A stretch of 32,692 nucleotides of DNA, from the NCBI GenBank assembly GCA_009668945.1, contig SBEH01000014.1, forward strand, positions 1-32,692. The letters are read 5' to 3'. The notes beneath the pieces are model-generated. The model made no database searches. It was not told where the DNA came from and saw only the letters and a program-made list of their open reading frames with translations. This stretch comes from Actinomycetota bacterium (GTDB lineage: Bacteria; Actinomycetota; Coriobacteriia; Anaerosomatales; Anaerosomataceae). The position numbers and the translations under genes are program-made. Of this stretch, positions 31,377 to 32,692 are shown one piece after another. Within the stretch, counting starts at the first letter, position 1. Each line of letters starts with the position of its first letter.

Positions 31377-32692
31377 ATGAGACGGTCCGGTCGCTGGTGT
31401 GTGCTCGCGCTCCTCGCGGTCACGCTTCTCGCGGTGTTGCCGGCGTCGGCGGCCGAGAGTACCCCGTCCGGCACGGTTGTCGTCGTACTGGCGCCGTACG
31501 TCACCTGGATGGACGTCATGGGTGGTTCCATGCCGGCCACCCGCTCCCTGGCGGAGTCCTCCGCCGTCGGCAATCTCAACGTGCGGAGCAGTATGCGCTT
31601 TGCGTCCGACCCGACGCAGTCCCACGTCGCGGTCACGATGTCAGCAGGTTCTCCTTCGGCATTCGATCCGAAGGCGCCTGCGGCGTACGAGACGGACCAG
31701 AGGTTCGAGAGCGGCACCGCCGGGGATGCCTACATGCGCGCCACCGGAAACGATCCAGGCAGCGCCTCGATCGTGTATCTGGGCCTCGCCAGGACGGTCA
31801 AGGCTGCCAAGGAAGGCACCTTCGAGACCACGCCGGGCGCGTTGGGCGAAGCCGTGGTCGATGCCGGGGGGTCCACTGCGGCCGTCGGCAACTCAGACGG
31901 CGGCTATCGCTCGGGCGAGGAGTACCTGAGCCGTCCGGCGGCGATCCTGGCCATGGACGCATCCGGGCTCGTACAGTACGGGGACGTATCGACCGCGTTG
32001 CTTGTCGAGCATACGGACGCGCCCTATGGCGTGGCAACGGACACGTCCGCCCTGCGCGCTGCGTACGGCGCGGCCATTCGCGACACGGCGGCCCACGGAG
32101 GGCCCGCGGTCATCGTCCTCGATGCCGGGGATCCCGAGCGGGCGTTCAATTCCGCGCAAGACTCGTCACCCGACGCCGCGGAGGCGCATCGGATCGCCGC
32201 GGCACAGACGGTCGACCGTGTCGTGGAGCTCGCACTCGAGGGTCTTCCCGCCGACGGGATCCTCATGGTCGTCTCGACCGGCCAGGTCAAGCCCGTGTTC
32301 GGCCCGAGCGGCTTCGGCCCGATCGTCATCCACGGCCCGGGGTTCCAGGTGGGCACGCTCTCCTCCGCGTCGACGCACCGTGCGGGTCTGATGACGGACC
32401 TGGACGTGTCGGCGACGATTCTTGAGGTTCTCGGCATCGGGCGGCCGGTCGAGATCCTGGGGAATCCAGCCTCGGCATCTCCCTCAGTCACGTCGCTCGA
32501 GGCGCGGATCGGTCAGCTGACGGAGCTCCGCGCGACGGCGGTAGCAGTCGATACGGTACGGCCGTTCGTACAGAACTCCTACATCACGATCACCGTCCTC
32601 GTCCTGCTGGCCTGCGCCGCTCTGCTGGCGCCCATGCAGCGGGGATTCAGCGGGTGGGGCTCGCGTGTGGCGGGGCTGTTCGGTCGAGTGAT
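31377..32692 (+). CDS. Secreted/membrane-anchored alkaline-phosphatase-superfamily-like protein, cut by window end
   Basis: The frame is open from ATG 31377 to the window end (at least 438 residues). A signal peptide is clear: basic MRRSGRW, hydrophobic core LALLAVTLLAVL, cleavage near ASA|AES. Residues ~30-370 resemble the core of the alkaline phosphatase/sulfatase superfamily: STHRAGLMTDLDVSATILEVLGI is the family's late strand-helix, with VIVLDAGD and GILMVVSTGQ as central strands. I cannot place a full metal site. A hydrophobic helix (ITITVLVLLACAALLAP, ~401-417) follows, and probably further helices beyond the window. GAGGAGAGG lies about 5 bases before ATG. It is divergent from murJ, which suggests an envelope role. 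Function is not known. Confidence 0.65.
   Translation, partial: MRRSGRWCVLALLAVTLLAVLPASAAESTPSGTVVVVLAPYVTWMDVMGGSMPATRSLAESSAVGNLNVRSSMRFASDPTQSHVAVTMSAGSPSAFDPKAPAAYETDQRFESGTAGDAYMRATGNDPGSASIVYLGLARTVKAAKEGTFETTPGALGEAVVDAGGSTAAVGNSDGGYRSGEEYLSRPAAILAMDASGLVQYGDVSTALLVEHTDAPYGVATDTSALRAAYGAAIRDTAAHGGPAVIVLDAGDPERAFNSAQDSSPDAAEAHRIAAAQTVDRVVELALEGLPADGILMVVSTGQVKPVFGPSGFGPIVIHGPGFQVGTLSSASTHRAGLMTDLDVSATILEVLGIGRPVEILGNPASASPSVTSLEARIGQLTELRATAVAVDTVRPFVQNSYITITVLVLLACAALLAPMQRGFSGWGSRVAGLFGRV

Overview
The window is a gene-dense, high-GC (about 65%) chromosomal segment. It looks like a monoderm Actinomycetota lineage, most plausibly a Coriobacteriia-type organism (inference). The evidence is an actinobacterial tlyA-nadK-recN-steA-steB block, many GTG/TTG starts, a type IV pilus (T4P) machinery without secretin genes in view, and a gene order further left that matches the Bacillus aroQ-pepP-efp-accB-accC-asp23-nusB-xseB-dxs-tlyA-recN region. 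I see no phage, IS, CRISPR, tRNA or rRNA.

Region 1 (1-12067) is a T4P locus. It starts with the C-terminal end of a Pro/Ala/Glu-rich protein. PilB (assembly ATPase), PilC (platform), a short major-type pilin, PilD (prepilin peptidase) and three minor pseudopilins follow, two of them unusually large. Then come PilM, PilN, PilO and a PilP-like protein, the inner-membrane alignment complex. Three short intergenic gaps (before pilC, before the pilin and before the first large pseudopilin) each carry a GCCGATA(C/T) box. In two of them a TAAA-like box lies exactly 16 nt upstream. This suggests a sigma-28/WhiG-type regulon for the pilus.

Region 2 (12179-17080) holds shikimate-pathway genes (aroC, a fused aroK-aroB, aroQ), tightly overlapped, followed by an Xaa-Pro peptidase and elongation factor P.

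Region 3 (17161-20781) encodes a biotin enzyme. An OadA/PycB-type carboxyltransferase is fused in frame to a complete AccB-type biotin carrier, followed by the biotin carboxylase AccC and an Asp23-family protein. The fusion joint carries a Shine-Dalgarno (SD) sequence and GTG that would start a free 159-aa AccB with its biotin lysine at position 122. One locus may therefore supply both a pyruvate carboxylase and the acetyl-CoA carboxylase carrier.

Region 4 (20811-28887) is a long co-directional run of nusB, xseB, dxs, tlyA, nadK, recN, steA and steB: RNA processing, exonuclease VII, isoprenoid precursors, rRNA methylation, NADP, DNA repair and cell division. Start and stop codons mostly touch or overlap.

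Region 5 (28900-32692) has two minus-strand genes, a lipid II flippase MurJ and a translationally coupled family-2 glycosyltransferase. They converge on steB within one palindrome. Divergent from murJ is a secreted/membrane-anchored protein with an alkaline-phosphatase-superfamily look that runs off the window end. No stretch over 300 bases lacks a gene; the longest gaps are 8861-9049 and 31161-31376.
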